A stretch of 64,000 nt of DNA from CAYWRZ01 sp964460845 (GCA_964460845.1 CAYWRZ010000011.1:1-64000), one strand, 5' to 3'. Shown: positions 16,076 through 24,505, counted from the first letter of the stretch. The notes: generated by a model from the sequence alone, not told the origin. Program-made: numbers and translations.

Positions 16076-17565
16076 AAGCGCGTGGATTTTACAGATTGCT
16101 GAAGGATGTAATCGGCGACCAGTTGCCCCGATATGAGCGCGGGCGGCACCCCCGGACCAGGCACCGTAAGCTGTCCGGTATAATAAAGGTTGGGCAGCTT
16201 TTTGTTGCGGATCGAGGGTTTGAGCAAGGCCGTTTGACGTAAGGTATTGGCGAGTCCATAAGCATTTCCTTTAAACGCATTGTAATCGCGGGTAAAATCC
16301 GAAAGGGCATAGTCAGTATAGCTCTGCACCTGCGAACGGATATTTTCGCCGCAATAGGTCTCCAGCCTTTGCATTGTTTCGTTGAAATAATGTGCGCGGA
16401 TAAGGGGGGTATCTTCCAAACCGGGAGCCACAGGCACAAGTAGAAAGAGATTTTCCATTCCCTCGGGGGCTACCGAAGCATCGGTACGAGAGGGACAGCA
16501 CACATAAAAAAGCGGCTTATCGGGAAATTCAGGCGTTTTATAGATAGACCGGGCATGCCGTTCGAAGCTTTCTTCGAAAAAGAGGTTATGGTGTTGCAGC
16601 ATGGGCAGCTTACGGTTTACGCCGAGGTAATAAAGCAGACAGGAAGGCGCCATCACCCGCTTTTCCCAATACCGCTTTGTGTAGTTACGGTAAGAAGGCG
16701 GCAGCAGGTGCTGCTCGGTAAAATGATAGTCGGCGGCACTGATTACCACATCGGCCTCGAATACTCCCCTTTCGGTTTTCACGCCCGACACTTTTCCCCT
16801 TTCCACTTCTATCGCCTGAGCGCCGGTATTCAAGTGAAGCCGCGCTCCCTGTTCTTCGGCGGTGTTGACCATCGCTGCAACCAACTGACCAAAGCCCCCC
16901 TGCGGGTACCAGGTTCCCAATTTAAGATCCGCATAATTCATCATGCTGTACAGCGCCGGAATATCGCGGGGCATAGCGCCGAGAAAAAGCACCGGAAACT
17001 CCATTAGCTGTAACAACTGTTCCGATCGGAAATAACGGCGCACGTGTCTGGAAAAAGAAGTAAACAGGTCGAGCTTACACGCTGCGCGCAGCAGGCGGAA
17101 ATCGGCAAATTCGCGCCAGGAAAGGCCGGGCTTATAAACAAACTCGCCCATTCCGGTTTCGTATTTGTACTGCGCTTCTTTTAAAAAGCGGTCGAGCTGT
17201 AGCGCACTGCCCGGCTCGCGCGCTTCAAATACATGGCGCAATGCCTCGTAATCGGCGGGAACAGACAGCACATCCTCGCGCGAAAAGATAACCTGATACG
17301 CAGGATCGAGCCGTTGCAGCGCAAAATAATCGGCAGTCGATTTGCTGAAACGGGCAAAAAAACGCTCCATTACCTCGGGCATCCAGTACCAGCTTGGTCC
17401 GCGATCGAAGGTAAAGCCGTCTTTATGCAGCACCCTCGCCCTGCCTCCGGCTTCGGCATTTTTCTCCAGAATATCGACTTCCCAGCCTGCGGCAGCCAGT
17501 ACGGTAGCCGCAGCAAGACCCGAAAATCCGGCTCCTATTACTACTGCTTTTCCGGGATTACGCAT
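16072..17565 (-). CDS. crtI: Phytoene desaturase
   Basis: This FAD-dependent membrane-associated enzyme carries out successive desaturations of phytoene to lycopene. The 497-aa protein begins MRNPGKAVVIGAGFSGLAAA, the Rossmann GXGXXG motif for FAD (about residues 11-16). The dinucleotide fold continues with GGRARVLHKDGFTFDRGPSWY. The C-terminal signature PNLYYTGQLTVPGPGVPPAL is the CrtI-type bacterial desaturase motif. It is the first gene of the crt operon. Upstream is the candidate operator/promoter with a perfect inverted repeat, and the CarH-like regulator is divergent in role but on the same strand upstream. Confidence 0.95.
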   Translation of the reverse strand: MRNPGKAVVIGAGFSGLAAATVLAAAGWEVDILEKNAEAGGRARVLHKDGFTFDRGPSWYWMPEVMERFFARFSKSTADYFALQRLDPAYQVIFSREDVLSVPADYEALRHVFEAREPGSALQLDRFLKEAQYKYETGMGEFVYKPGLSWREFADFRLLRAACKLDLFTSFSRHVRRYFRSEQLLQLMEFPVLFLGAMPRDIPALYSMMNYADLKLGTWYPQGGFGQLVAAMVNTAEEQGARLHLNTGAQAIEVERGKVSGVKTERGVFEADVVISAADYHFTEQHLLPPSYRNYTKRYWEKRVMAPSCLLYYLGVNRKLPMLQHHNLFFEESFERHARSIYKTPEFPDKPLFYVCCPSRTDASVAPEGMENLFLLVPVAPGLEDTPLIRAHYFNETMQRLETYCGENIRSQVQSYTDYALSDFTRDYNAFKGNAYGLANTLRQTALLKPSIRNKKLPNLYYTGQLTVPGPGVPPALISGQLVADYILQQSVKSTRL

Positions 17566-17576
17566 CTTATTCGCTT

Positions 17577-17628
17577 ATTTTGTTTAATATTTTAAAACGA
17601 AAGTTAAACAAAATTGACAGGTTTACAA
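17577..17628 (-). promoter_or_regulatory. crtI promoter overlapping an 11-bp perfect inverted repeat (candidate CarH operator)
   Basis: On the minus strand a TTG (17626-17628) and TAACTTTC (17599-17606) are separated by 19 bp, a good match in sequence and spacing to the Bacteroidota -33 TTG/-7 TAnnTTTG promoter. Overlapping the -7 box and reaching downstream is an inverted repeat with arms ATTTTGTTTAA (17577-17587) and TTAAACAAAAT (17604-17614), 16 bp apart. A repressor bound there would occlude RNA polymerase. The predicted start would leave a short leader before the crtI ATG at 17565. Binding by the CarH-like protein is inferred from position and the shared site upstream of its own gene. 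Confidence 0.65.
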
Positions 17629-17722
17629 CTTATGCGGCTTACGATAAGCTGCAAGTCTTTGTAAAAAAACCGACCCGATCGCGCCGCATTAACAGCTTAG
17701 CCTTCTCTGCTATAAAAGAAGG

Positions 17723-18601
17723 TTACAGTGAATTGCACAACGTTTCCAGATCCGCAAAACGAATTACATTGGAAGGCAGCTTTCCTGTATAACTATCGGC
17801 AGCCCGCCCTGCGATACGAATTTTTCCGGCAAATACCCGGCCTATTTTATTTAATATATCACTAATATTCAATGTGTTCATAGAGTTAATCAGCGAGCAG
17901 ACCAGCACATCGGGAGCAGTAATCGCTACGATACGTGCAAGGCTGTCGAGCGGCAGGGCCTGCCCAAGATAAACGGTGGGATAGCCCCGGTTACGCAGCG
18001 CATAATTATAGAAGAGCAGCCCGATTTCGTGCAGTTCGGTTTCGGGCAGAAACAATACGATTTTGGGCAGTTCGGGGCGGGGCGAATAGGGCAGCGCATC
18101 GGTAGCGGCGATAATTTTCTGCCGCACTAAGTTACTGACGAAGTGTTCCTGTGCAGGATTGATGGCTCCGGTTTGCCACATGATGCCTATTCGCTCGAAA
18201 AAAGGAAAGACCACTGTAGCCACGGCTTGCTCGAACCCTAAGCGACCAATGGCCGCATGCAGTATGCCCGTGAACCGGCTTTCGTCGAGCTCTATCAGAG
18301 CCAGTACAAGGTGTTCGATCAACTGGGTCTCGCCGGTGCTGGATTGGTAAAGGATCTGTACCTGGCGGCTAATCTCAAGCTCAGACATTTCGGCTATGCG
18401 CGAAATTTTGACCCCGCTTTGGTTTAAAAAACGGATGTTCAGTATTTTTTTGAGATCCTCGTTGTTGTAATAGCGAATATTAGTACCGCTGCGTCCCGGC
18501 TGGAGGATGCCGTACCGTTTTTCCCATATCCGAATGGTATGGCTTTTAACGTCCGACAGGATTTCCAGATCTTTGATGGAATATTTGGCACTTGTACTCA
18601 A
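17723..18601 (-). CDS. MerR-family regulator with B12-binding domain (CarH/LitR-like photoreceptor)
   Basis: The 292-aa protein has an N-terminal MerR winged helix (YSIKDLEILSDVKSHTIRIWEKRYGI, about 7-75), a B12-binding cap with the W-x9-EH motif (Trp142, Glu152, His153), and a Rossmann B12 domain with ExHxxG (Glu189, His191, Gly194). Known relatives bind adenosylcobalamin as a tetramer in the dark, repress carotenoid genes and let go in light. The start codon is a TTG at 18601; no ATG gives a complete MerR domain. Position before crtI and a 13-bp motif upstream of both genes support control of pigment and self. The residue after Trp142 is Gln143, where Thermus CarH, from recall, has a histidine. 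Confidence 0.85.
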   Translation of the reverse strand: MSTSAKYSIKDLEILSDVKSHTIRIWEKRYGILQPGRSGTNIRYYNNEDLKKILNIRFLNQSGVKISRIAEMSELEISRQVQILYQSSTGETQLIEHLVLALIELDESRFTGILHAAIGRLGFEQAVATVVFPFFERIGIMWQTGAINPAQEHFVSNLVRQKIIAATDALPYSPRPELPKIVLFLPETELHEIGLLFYNYALRNRGYPTVYLGQALPLDSLARIVAITAPDVLVCSLINSMNTLNISDILNKIGRVFAGKIRIAGRAADSYTGKLPSNVIRFADLETLCNSL

Positions 18602-18626
18602 ACGACAGGGAAAAGATAGCTTACCT

Positions 18627-18639
18627 AAAGTTAAACAAA
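18627..18639. promoter_or_regulatory. 13-bp operator half-site upstream of the CarH-like gene
   Basis: AAAGTTAAACAAA at 18627-18639 is identical to 17600-17612, which lies in the crtI promoter palindrome. On the minus strand it contains TAACTTTA, a plausible -7 box, 26 bp before the TTG start. The second arm of the crtI palindrome is not seen here, so binding may be weaker. Autoregulation is inferred. Confidence 0.5.
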
Positions 18640-18732
18640 TAATTTCTTCTGCGTGGTTAATCCGTTTTCTTACAAGCTGTAAATCAGAAATAAGGATGAA
18701 AATAAGGGGCTAAAAACAGCCTAAAAATCCAA

Positions 18733-18753
18733 AACCGGCGACAAGCACCGGTT
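18733..18753 (-). terminator. Likely terminator after tRNA-Arg
   Basis: AACCGG (18733-18738) and CCGGTT (18748-18753) can pair around a nine-base loop. Read on the minus strand the hairpin is followed by TTGGATTTTT, so it suits termination of the minus-strand tRNA transcript. Confidence 0.5.
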
Positions 18754-18765
18754 CGGGAAATTTTA

Positions 18766-18842
18766 TGGTGATCCGGATTGGATTCGAACCAATGACCGTC
18801 TGCTTAGAAGGCAGATGCTCTATCCAGCTGAGCTACCGGACC
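18766..18842 (-). tRNA. tRNA-Arg (anticodon TCT)
   Basis: The minus-strand cloverleaf is complete: acceptor GGTCCGG pairs with CCGGATC, D-arm AGCTCAGCTGGATAGAGC, anticodon stem TCTGC/GCAGA around loop CTTCTAA (anticodon TCT), and T-arm GGTTCGAATCC. The CCA end is encoded at 18766-18768. Confidence 0.95.
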
Positions 18843-18849
18843 TCTTCTT

Positions 18850-18877
18850 GTCGGGGTGGCAGGATTCGAACCTGCGA
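18850..18877 (-). tRNA. Partial tRNA-Pro 3' half ending at an assembly gap
   Basis: These 28 bases (acceptor 3' strand and T-arm) are identical to 18958-18985, the 3' half of the intact tRNA-Pro. The fragment stops at the run of N at 18878-18887. It may be a second tandem tRNA-Pro whose body was lost in assembly, or a false join. Confidence 0.7.
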
Positions 18878-18887
18878 NNNNNNNNNN
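18878..18887. other. Assembly gap (10 N)
   Basis: Ten undetermined bases mark a scaffold join or unresolved repeat between the partial and intact tRNA-Pro. The true gap length is unknown and more genes may be missing. Confidence 1.
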
Positions 18888-18914
18888 AACTAACCACCGA
18901 TTATTTTTAAATGT

Positions 18915-18948
18915 AAAGAGGCTGTATAAAAATTTATACAGCCTCTTT
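18915..18948. terminator. Strong hairpin between tRNA-Pro copies
   Basis: AAAGAGGCTGTATAAA (18915-18930) and TTTATACAGCCTCTTT (18933-18948) are exact reverse complements. On the plus strand TTGTGTTTT follows, and on the minus strand the stem is followed by ACATTTAAAAATAA, so it can act as a terminator for the minus-strand tRNA-Pro and perhaps in both directions. Confidence 0.75.
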
Positions 18949-18958
18949 TGTGTTTTAG

Positions 18959-19033
18959 TCGGGGTGGCAGGATTCGAACCTGCGACCTCCTGCTCCCAAA
19001 GCAGGCGCGATAACCGGACTACGCTACACCCCG
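18959..19033 (-). tRNA. tRNA-Pro (anticodon TGG)
   Basis: A complete minus-strand cloverleaf of 75 bases: acceptor CGGGGTG with CACCCCG, anticodon stem CCTGC/GCAGG around loop TTTGGGA (anticodon TGG), and T-arm CGCAGGTTCGAATCCTGC. The discriminator is A. The 3' CCA is not encoded. Confidence 0.95.
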
Positions 19034-19473
19034 TGTAATGAACAGGAGAACATCCGGCTGTTCTGCCCCGGTATTTTTCTTTCACAGAAAAAAGACCCGT
19101 TTACCGCTGTATGCTCAAAAGTAGCCCGGCAAATTCAGTGCAAAGCTATATAAAAAACAGAATTGCCCAAGAAAAAAGTCATGCGTGGAGCACTTGTACC
19201 TAAATTTTCTTTCTGAAAAGCTATCGGTCTGCCCCCACACTCATCTGCATTCACAAACATTGAAAACCAAAATAAGAGCTCCCAATTATGGCGTAACGAA
19301 GTGTAAGAATGGAAAAAAAGAGAATTGGAAATAAAAGAAATATCCCGTAGGGAATTCCCACACGAACCCCTTCCCGGGAGCAATTTAGCCGAAAAAAAGA
19401 CAAGCCCCAAACCCATTTTCCCCGCCGATTACGCTTCGCTCACGCGCGCTCATTTTGCCTTACACAAAAAAAA
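19034..19473. other. Intergenic region without a recognised gene
   Basis: About 440 bases between tRNA-Pro and the terminator of the FG-GAP gene. Short reading frames on both strands have no signal sequence, no recognisable domain and no promoter placed to serve them. Small palindromes (for example around TCCCGGGA near 19374) are present, but no repeat or RNA family is recognised. Confidence 0.6.
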
Positions 19474-19499
19474 CAGCCAAGACAATACTGTCCTGGCTG
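19474..19499 (-). terminator. Rho-independent terminator of the FG-GAP/ASPIC gene
   Basis: On the minus strand CAGCCAGGACAGTATTGTC closes against GGCTG: outer CAGCCA/TGGCTG and inner GACA/TGTC around loop ATAC or its complement. Eight T residues follow immediately (19466-19473). It lies about 30 bp beyond the stop at 19529. Confidence 0.85.
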
Positions 19500-19528
19500 C
19501 GCTTTTTTAAAATCAACTCTTGCGGCAA

Positions 19529-21682
19529 TTACTGCTTCACAAACTTACCCGTTTTCAAACGTTCTTTTCCGCTGTAAAGCTCGTAAGTATAGACTCCCGG
19601 CGCCAGCGAAGCACAATCCCAACGGTTGTATCCGCTGCGAAAATGGGCGGGCATCGCCACCACTTTTCCGGTAATATCACGAATATATGCCTGAACAAAA
19701 TCGCTCGTTTGCCCTAACTCGAACACCAGCACATCCTGCACCGGATTGGGATATACTTTCAACGCCAATTCACGCTTCTGCTCGGTCACCGACACGGGAC
19801 TCGAACCTTCTATCACCTCGATAAACTGATTAGCCTGCACATAATTGAGCTGATCGACCGTTCCCGAAGGCCAGTACACAAAAAGGCTGTCGGCCTGCGT
19901 ATAATTTTTCAGCCCGAAATGTTTCGAAAAGGAATTTTGAATACCATACCCTTCGCCCGAACGCACTTCGCGCACCTGTATGCCCCAGGGGCCGTAAGCC
20001 ACAATTTTAGCGCCTATGCCATTACGATTGCTCTGCACCCCTTTGAGGGTGACCGTAAGGTGATTATAACCCGAAGCGCCTTCGTTCATCCAGAGCTTGT
20101 CTCTGCGCGACGACGAAGGATTGTTGTATATGCCCGTATAGCTGGCATAAATATCGCGGAAACCGTCGTGGTTCAGATCTCCCACGGCAAAAGCCGCAAT
20201 GTCGTTATTATTAAATTCAAAGGCATTGATATCGCGCCGAAACGTATTATCGCCGTTATTGATGTAAAGCCGGTGCTGATCGCCCGAAAGCAAAATGTCG
20301 ATATAGGTATCGTTATTAAAGTCTTCGAAAAAGACATTCATCCCGAAGAAATTCACATCGGGCAAAATCCCGGTCGAAGAAGTGATATCGGTAAACACGC
20401 CGTTGCCATCGTTGAGCAAAATTTGCGGTGGCACATCGTAATTGAATACAAACACGTCGAGATCGCCGTCGTTATCGATATCCGCAAAATCACTTGCCCA
20501 GCTTTGCGCACCTATACGAAGATTGGCCACATCGGCCACATCCTGTGTAAAAGTGCCGTCGCCATTATTGATAAACAACTGATTAATGCGTCTCGGATCG
20601 GTATTGTTGGTCACCCCCTGACGGCATTTGGTAATATAAAGATCAGGACGGTTATCTCCGTTAACATCGGTCCAGATAGAGGCATAATTACCGCTGTTAT
20701 CGGAGCTGGGTACGGTAGCCATAGGCAACAAAGCCTGGTTGTTGACAAAATCTCCGGTACCGTCGCCCACATATATATTGCTTGTTCCTACATCGTTGCA
20801 CACAAAAGCATCCAATATTCCGTCGTTATCCACGTCAAAAAAATTGGAGCCCTGCGAAAAAATTCCACCGCCCAAATTCAGCGTATTAAAAGAGCTGCCG
20901 TTGTTTTCGGCCATCAATATCCGCACGCTTCCGTTAGATCCCCAAAGCACGTCGTTGTAACCGTCGTTGTCGATATCGCCCACACACATGCTCCAGGGCG
21001 TGCCGATGGTATTGGAAAAGGCGGTTTCGGTAAATGAGCCGTCAGGCTGCTGATAGTTGATATACATCTGGTTGTTGCTACGCGCACGGATAATATCGTC
21101 GTATCCGTCGTTGTTCATGTCGGCGATTCCCACGGCATTGCCGCTCGAAAAAGAGGTGGTGGTAAGCAGCGTGCTTTTGTTGGTAAAGGTAATTTCGGGC
21201 GAGGCCGAACGATTTATATTAATTTGATAATCGCCCGACTCGGACGCATCATATCCGTCAATTACAAAATAATAAGTGGTGTTGGCTGACAATGGCACTG
21301 CATCGAGCCTTGGTATCCAGTTTTGCGCCAAAGCCGGCGATGAACACACGTCTTCGCTGCAACGAAATGGAGCACCGCTGCAAGCCGCTTCATAAATGAT
21401 GAGTTTGGCATCGTAGTTGGTCAGGGCCTGGCACAGCGAAACATCGATCGTTTCGGTCGTATTTCCGGTGGTATAACGATATACCACATCGGGTGCGCCA
21501 TCTGTGCTGGAAGCGCCTCCCTGACACACGGCAAAATAATCGTTCAAATGGCCTGTGGTCGTTCCGGAACCGGTAAAAGGCAATGAAGAGATTAGGGTGG
21601 CCGAAGCACAATCTTCTCCTCCCGCTGGTTGCGCATGCGCTATAACAGGCGAAAGAACGAGAAAAAGTAAAATTCCTTTCAT
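19529..21682 (-). CDS. FG-GAP repeat/ASPIC-UnbV protein with T9SS sorting tail
   Basis: The 717-aa secreted protein has the signal peptide MKGILLFLVLSPVIAHA. It is followed by a beta-sandwich region (about 25-165, PAGGEDCASATLISSLPF) and a chain of about seven FG-GAP/VCBS-type calcium-binding repeats with DxDxDG-like turns (DMNNDGYDD, DIDNDGYND, DVDNDGILD, DVNGDNRPD, DIDNDGDLD, DFNNDTYID, DLNHDGFRD). An ASPIC/UnbV domain comes next (GIGAKIVAYG...EVRSGEGYGIQNS...VYWPSG). The last 75 residues, starting ALKVYPNPVQDVLVFELG, are a type A T9SS sorting domain. A seven-bladed propeller outside the outer membrane is predicted. The substrate is unknown; adhesion or binding of polymers is common for such proteins. 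Confidence 0.92.
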   Translation of the reverse strand: MKGILLFLVLSPVIAHAQPAGGEDCASATLISSLPFTGSGTTTGHLNDYFAVCQGGASSTDGAPDVVYRYTTGNTTETIDVSLCQALTNYDAKLIIYEAACSGAPFRCSEDVCSSPALAQNWIPRLDAVPLSANTTYYFVIDGYDASESGDYQININRSASPEITFTNKSTLLTTTSFSSGNAVGIADMNNDGYDDIIRARSNNQMYINYQQPDGSFTETAFSNTIGTPWSMCVGDIDNDGYNDVLWGSNGSVRILMAENNGSSFNTLNLGGGIFSQGSNFFDVDNDGILDAFVCNDVGTSNIYVGDGTGDFVNNQALLPMATVPSSDNSGNYASIWTDVNGDNRPDLYITKCRQGVTNNTDPRRINQLFINNGDGTFTQDVADVANLRIGAQSWASDFADIDNDGDLDVFVFNYDVPPQILLNDGNGVFTDITSSTGILPDVNFFGMNVFFEDFNNDTYIDILLSGDQHRLYINNGDNTFRRDINAFEFNNNDIAAFAVGDLNHDGFRDIYASYTGIYNNPSSSRRDKLWMNEGASGYNHLTVTLKGVQSNRNGIGAKIVAYGPWGIQVREVRSGEGYGIQNSFSKHFGLKNYTQADSLFVYWPSGTVDQLNYVQANQFIEVIEGSSPVSVTEQKRELALKVYPNPVQDVLVFELGQTSDFVQAYIRDITGKVVAMPAHFRSGYNRWDCASLAPGVYTYELYSGKERLKTGKFVKQ

Positions 21683-21890
21683 GGCTTCACAGATATAGGT
21701 TTTGGTAATGTGGGGGATAGAAATGGTGGAAATAGGATATAAAGTAAATATAGTTTTTCCCTTATTATAATCAAAAATTCAGATAAACATTCTCCGCTAT
21801 TTGAGTTTCTCACCGTTCCTCAAAAAGTCTTTCAAAAAGACCCGATATTGCCTTGGGTTTATTACCTTTAGCTAAACCCCTTGGCTTTTC
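21683..21890. other. Divergent intergenic region
   Basis: This space must hold promoters for the FG-GAP gene (minus) and the multihaem gene (plus). TTACCTTTAG at 21862-21871 resembles a -7 box for the plus strand, 20 bp before the ATG at 21891. No good -33 TTG at the right spacing is seen. No small gene is apparent. Confidence 0.4.
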
Positions 21891-23831
21891 ATGCAAAAAA
21901 CACTATTCACCTTAGCCCTCATTCTCGCTGTATGTATTGGGATTGGCTCCTTCGCCGGAAGTTCTCCCCAAAGATTCCACTCAGAAAATGAACTAAGAAT
22001 ACTAAGAAATCATATAAGAAACCTACCCGTAGGACGCAACGATCTCTTTCCCGGTTCGGGTGTATGCAGCGGCTGCCACGGCCATGATCCCGCCGGTGAA
22101 GCACTGGTTACCAGCGCCGGAATAGACGTCAATATCGCCGACGATTGGGCCGCTACCATGATGGCCAATTCGGCCCGTGACCCGCTCTGGAGGGCCAAAG
22201 TAAGCCACGAAATTCTGGTAAATCCCGCGCACCAGGCCGAAATTGAACATACCTGTACCAAATGCCACGCCCCGCAAGGTCATTTTAATGCGGTACACAA
22301 CGGCGCACTGCATTATAGCATTGCCGATATGATAGGCGATTCGGTAGCGCTCGACGGTGTGTCGTGCGGAGCCTGCCACATGCTCAAAGACACGCTGATC
22401 GGAAAGGTATTCTCAGGTCAACTACTGTACGATACCACCAATACGATTTACGGCCCTTATCCCGAACCTTTTGCCGGACCCATGCAGTCGTTCGTAGGCT
22501 ATAATGTGGAAGAAGGTGCGCATATCAGTAACGCCGGACTCTGCGCCGGTTGCCATACCCTGATTACACAAACCATCGATTTGAGCGGAAACCTTACCGG
22601 CAACTTTTTTGTCGAACAGGCCACTTACCACGAATGGCTCAACTCTTCGTTTAACACCGAAACGCATAGCAACGGTATTACCTGCCAGGGCTGTCACATT
22701 CCACAAATCGACGAAAAAATTATCCTCGCCGCCAATTATTCTTTCCTCGCCGGACGAAAACCTTTCGGGCTGCATCACCTCACCGGAGCCAATGTATTTA
22801 TGCTTAGGCTGATGAAAGACAATCTTACCGAGCTGGGACTCACCGCTACCCCCACCCAATTCGATTCGGTCATTACCCGCACCCGCCGTATGCTGCGTAC
22901 ACAAACGTTAGATATGTTCCTCACCGAAACAGAGCGCACCACCGATACCGCATTTTTTGAGTTGGAGCTTATCAACAAAGCCGGACACCGCTTCCCTTCG
23001 GGCTATCCGTCACGCCGGGCTTTTGTGCGTTTTGTGGTGATGGACGAACAGGGCGATACGCTCTTCCATTCGGGCACAATGAATGCGCAATACGACCTGA
23101 TTCACCAGGATCCGAACTACGAGCCGCACCATAATATTATACGCAGTCTGCAACAGGTGCAGATTTATGAAATGGTAATGGGCGATATTGCGGGAAATGT
23201 AACCACCGTGCTCGAAAGGGCTTTTGTGCCGCTCAAAGATAACCGACTCGCTCCCAAAGGATTTACCACCACACACAATGCCTACGATACCTGCCGCATC
23301 TACGGGCAGGCGCTGAGCGATCCCGACTTTAACCGCAACGGCTCGACCGAAGGTACGGGCGCCGACATCGTGCATTTCCACGTGCCGCTACAAGGCTACA
23401 GCGGCGAGCTGAATATTACCGCCGAAGTGTTCTACGAAGCTGTACCCCGACGCTGGCTCGACGAAATGTTCAGCTTCAGTTCGACCGAAATTGATCTTTT
23501 CCGCGGTATGTTCAACAGCGCCGATCATACACCCGAGCTGGTAGCACGTATAAGCCGGGGCAGCCTCTTCGTGTCGGTAAAAGAAAAGGAAAAAGCCGCC
23601 CTGCGCATATATCCCAATCCTACGCACGACGGACGCATACGCCTGCAACTGCCACAGGATTTACAGGTAGAGCAGATCGATGTATTTGACTTGGCGGGCA
23701 AGAAGGTAATGAGCCTCGAAGGCCGCCAGTTTAACGGAACCCTCCAGCTTCCTGCACGCAGCGGCACCTACATTATAAGGGTCATCACCCCGGCGGGCAT
23801 ACTCAGCGGAAGAACCCTTTACCTGCCATGA
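21891..23831 (+). CDS. Five-haem cytochrome c-like protein with T9SS sorting tail
   Basis: The 646-aa protein has a signal sequence (MQKTLFTLALILAVCIGIGSFA). It contains five CXXCH haem-c sites: CSGCH (59-63), CTKCH (122-126), CGACH (159-163), CAGCH (218-222) and CQGCH (265-269). The cytochrome-like part (about 50-300) resembles the multihaem cytochrome c554/nrfB-type fold of secreted proteins. A beta-rich middle follows, and the final 70 residues begin LRIYPNPTHDGRIRLQL, a T9SS type A sorting domain. Haem is attached in the periplasm before T9SS export, so this may be an extracellular electron carrier. Redox partner and function are not known. It overlaps the HD gene by ATGA. Confidence 0.85.
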   Translation: MQKTLFTLALILAVCIGIGSFAGSSPQRFHSENELRILRNHIRNLPVGRNDLFPGSGVCSGCHGHDPAGEALVTSAGIDVNIADDWAATMMANSARDPLWRAKVSHEILVNPAHQAEIEHTCTKCHAPQGHFNAVHNGALHYSIADMIGDSVALDGVSCGACHMLKDTLIGKVFSGQLLYDTTNTIYGPYPEPFAGPMQSFVGYNVEEGAHISNAGLCAGCHTLITQTIDLSGNLTGNFFVEQATYHEWLNSSFNTETHSNGITCQGCHIPQIDEKIILAANYSFLAGRKPFGLHHLTGANVFMLRLMKDNLTELGLTATPTQFDSVITRTRRMLRTQTLDMFLTETERTTDTAFFELELINKAGHRFPSGYPSRRAFVRFVVMDEQGDTLFHSGTMNAQYDLIHQDPNYEPHHNIIRSLQQVQIYEMVMGDIAGNVTTVLERAFVPLKDNRLAPKGFTTTHNAYDTCRIYGQALSDPDFNRNGSTEGTGADIVHFHVPLQGYSGELNITAEVFYEAVPRRWLDEMFSFSSTEIDLFRGMFNSADHTPELVARISRGSLFVSVKEKEKAALRIYPNPTHDGRIRLQLPQDLQVEQIDVFDLAGKKVMSLEGRQFNGTLQLPARSGTYIIRVITPAGILSGRTLYLP

Positions 23832-24505
23832 CAGCACCTTTTACCGAACTGACACCTGCACAAGCGCAGGTAGTGGGCGCGCTGCGCGAAGAAGTGCAGA
23901 CGCGTTTTCGCCACGAAAGCACCGGCCACGACTGGTGGCATATCGAACGGGTGTACCGTACGGCCCTCGAAATAGCCCGTCAGGAAAAAGCCGACCTCTA
24001 CATCGTCAGTCTGGCTGCCCTGCTGCACGATATCGCCGACCATAAATTTCACGATGGCGACGAACAGATTGGCCCGGCCACAGCCGCTGCCCTGCTCCGG
24101 CAACAAGAGGTGGACGAACAGACCATTGCCGCGGTCACAGCCATTATCCGCGAAGTGAGCTACAAAGGTGCAGGGGTGCCCACTCCGGCAAGCAGTATCG
24201 AAGGACAGGCCGTACAGGATGCCGACCGGCTCGATGCCATAGGCGCAATCGGCATTGCCCGGGCTTTTGCCTACGGAGGCTCAAAACAGCGGGCGCTGCA
24301 CGATCCTTCTTCTGCCCCGCAGTTGCACTCCTCTTTCGAGGCTTACAAAACCAGTCAGGGCTCAACGCTGAATCATTTTTACGAAAAACTGCTCCTGCTC
24401 AAAGACCGGATGCACACCGAAAGCGGTAAAAGAATGGCCGCCGAACGGCACGCGTTTATGGTGCAATTCGTGGAACGCTTTTTGAAAGAGTGGGAAGGAA
24501 AATGA
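23828..24505 (+). CDS. HD-domain phosphohydrolase
   Basis: This 225-aa cytoplasmic protein is an HD hydrolase of the YedJ/uncharacterised type. Metal-binding residues are visible in HDWWHIERVYRTALEIA (His38), LAALLHDIADHKF (His67-Asp68) and QDADRLDAIGAIGIARAF (the distal aspartate). It overlaps the stop of the multihaem gene by four bases. The substrate could be a nucleotide or phosphomonoester, but it is not known. The link to the cytochrome is probably only positional. Confidence 0.92.
   Translation: MTAPFTELTPAQAQVVGALREEVQTRFRHESTGHDWWHIERVYRTALEIARQEKADLYIVSLAALLHDIADHKFHDGDEQIGPATAAALLRQQEVDEQTIAAVTAIIREVSYKGAGVPTPASSIEGQAVQDADRLDAIGAIGIARAFAYGGSKQRALHDPSSAPQLHSSFEAYKTSQGSTLNHFYEKLLLLKDRMHTESGKRMAAERHAFMVQFVERFLKEWEGK

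Noticed and set aside
18804..19085. Minus-strand frame across the tRNA region and the N run
   Set aside because: It is a translation of tRNA sequences and unknown bases, not a gene.
19919..21037. 372-codon plus-strand reading frame opposite the FG-GAP gene
   Set aside because: It is the antisense shadow of repetitive calcium-binding motifs; it has no start context or recognisable protein family, while the minus strand has a full signal peptide, domains and sorting tail.
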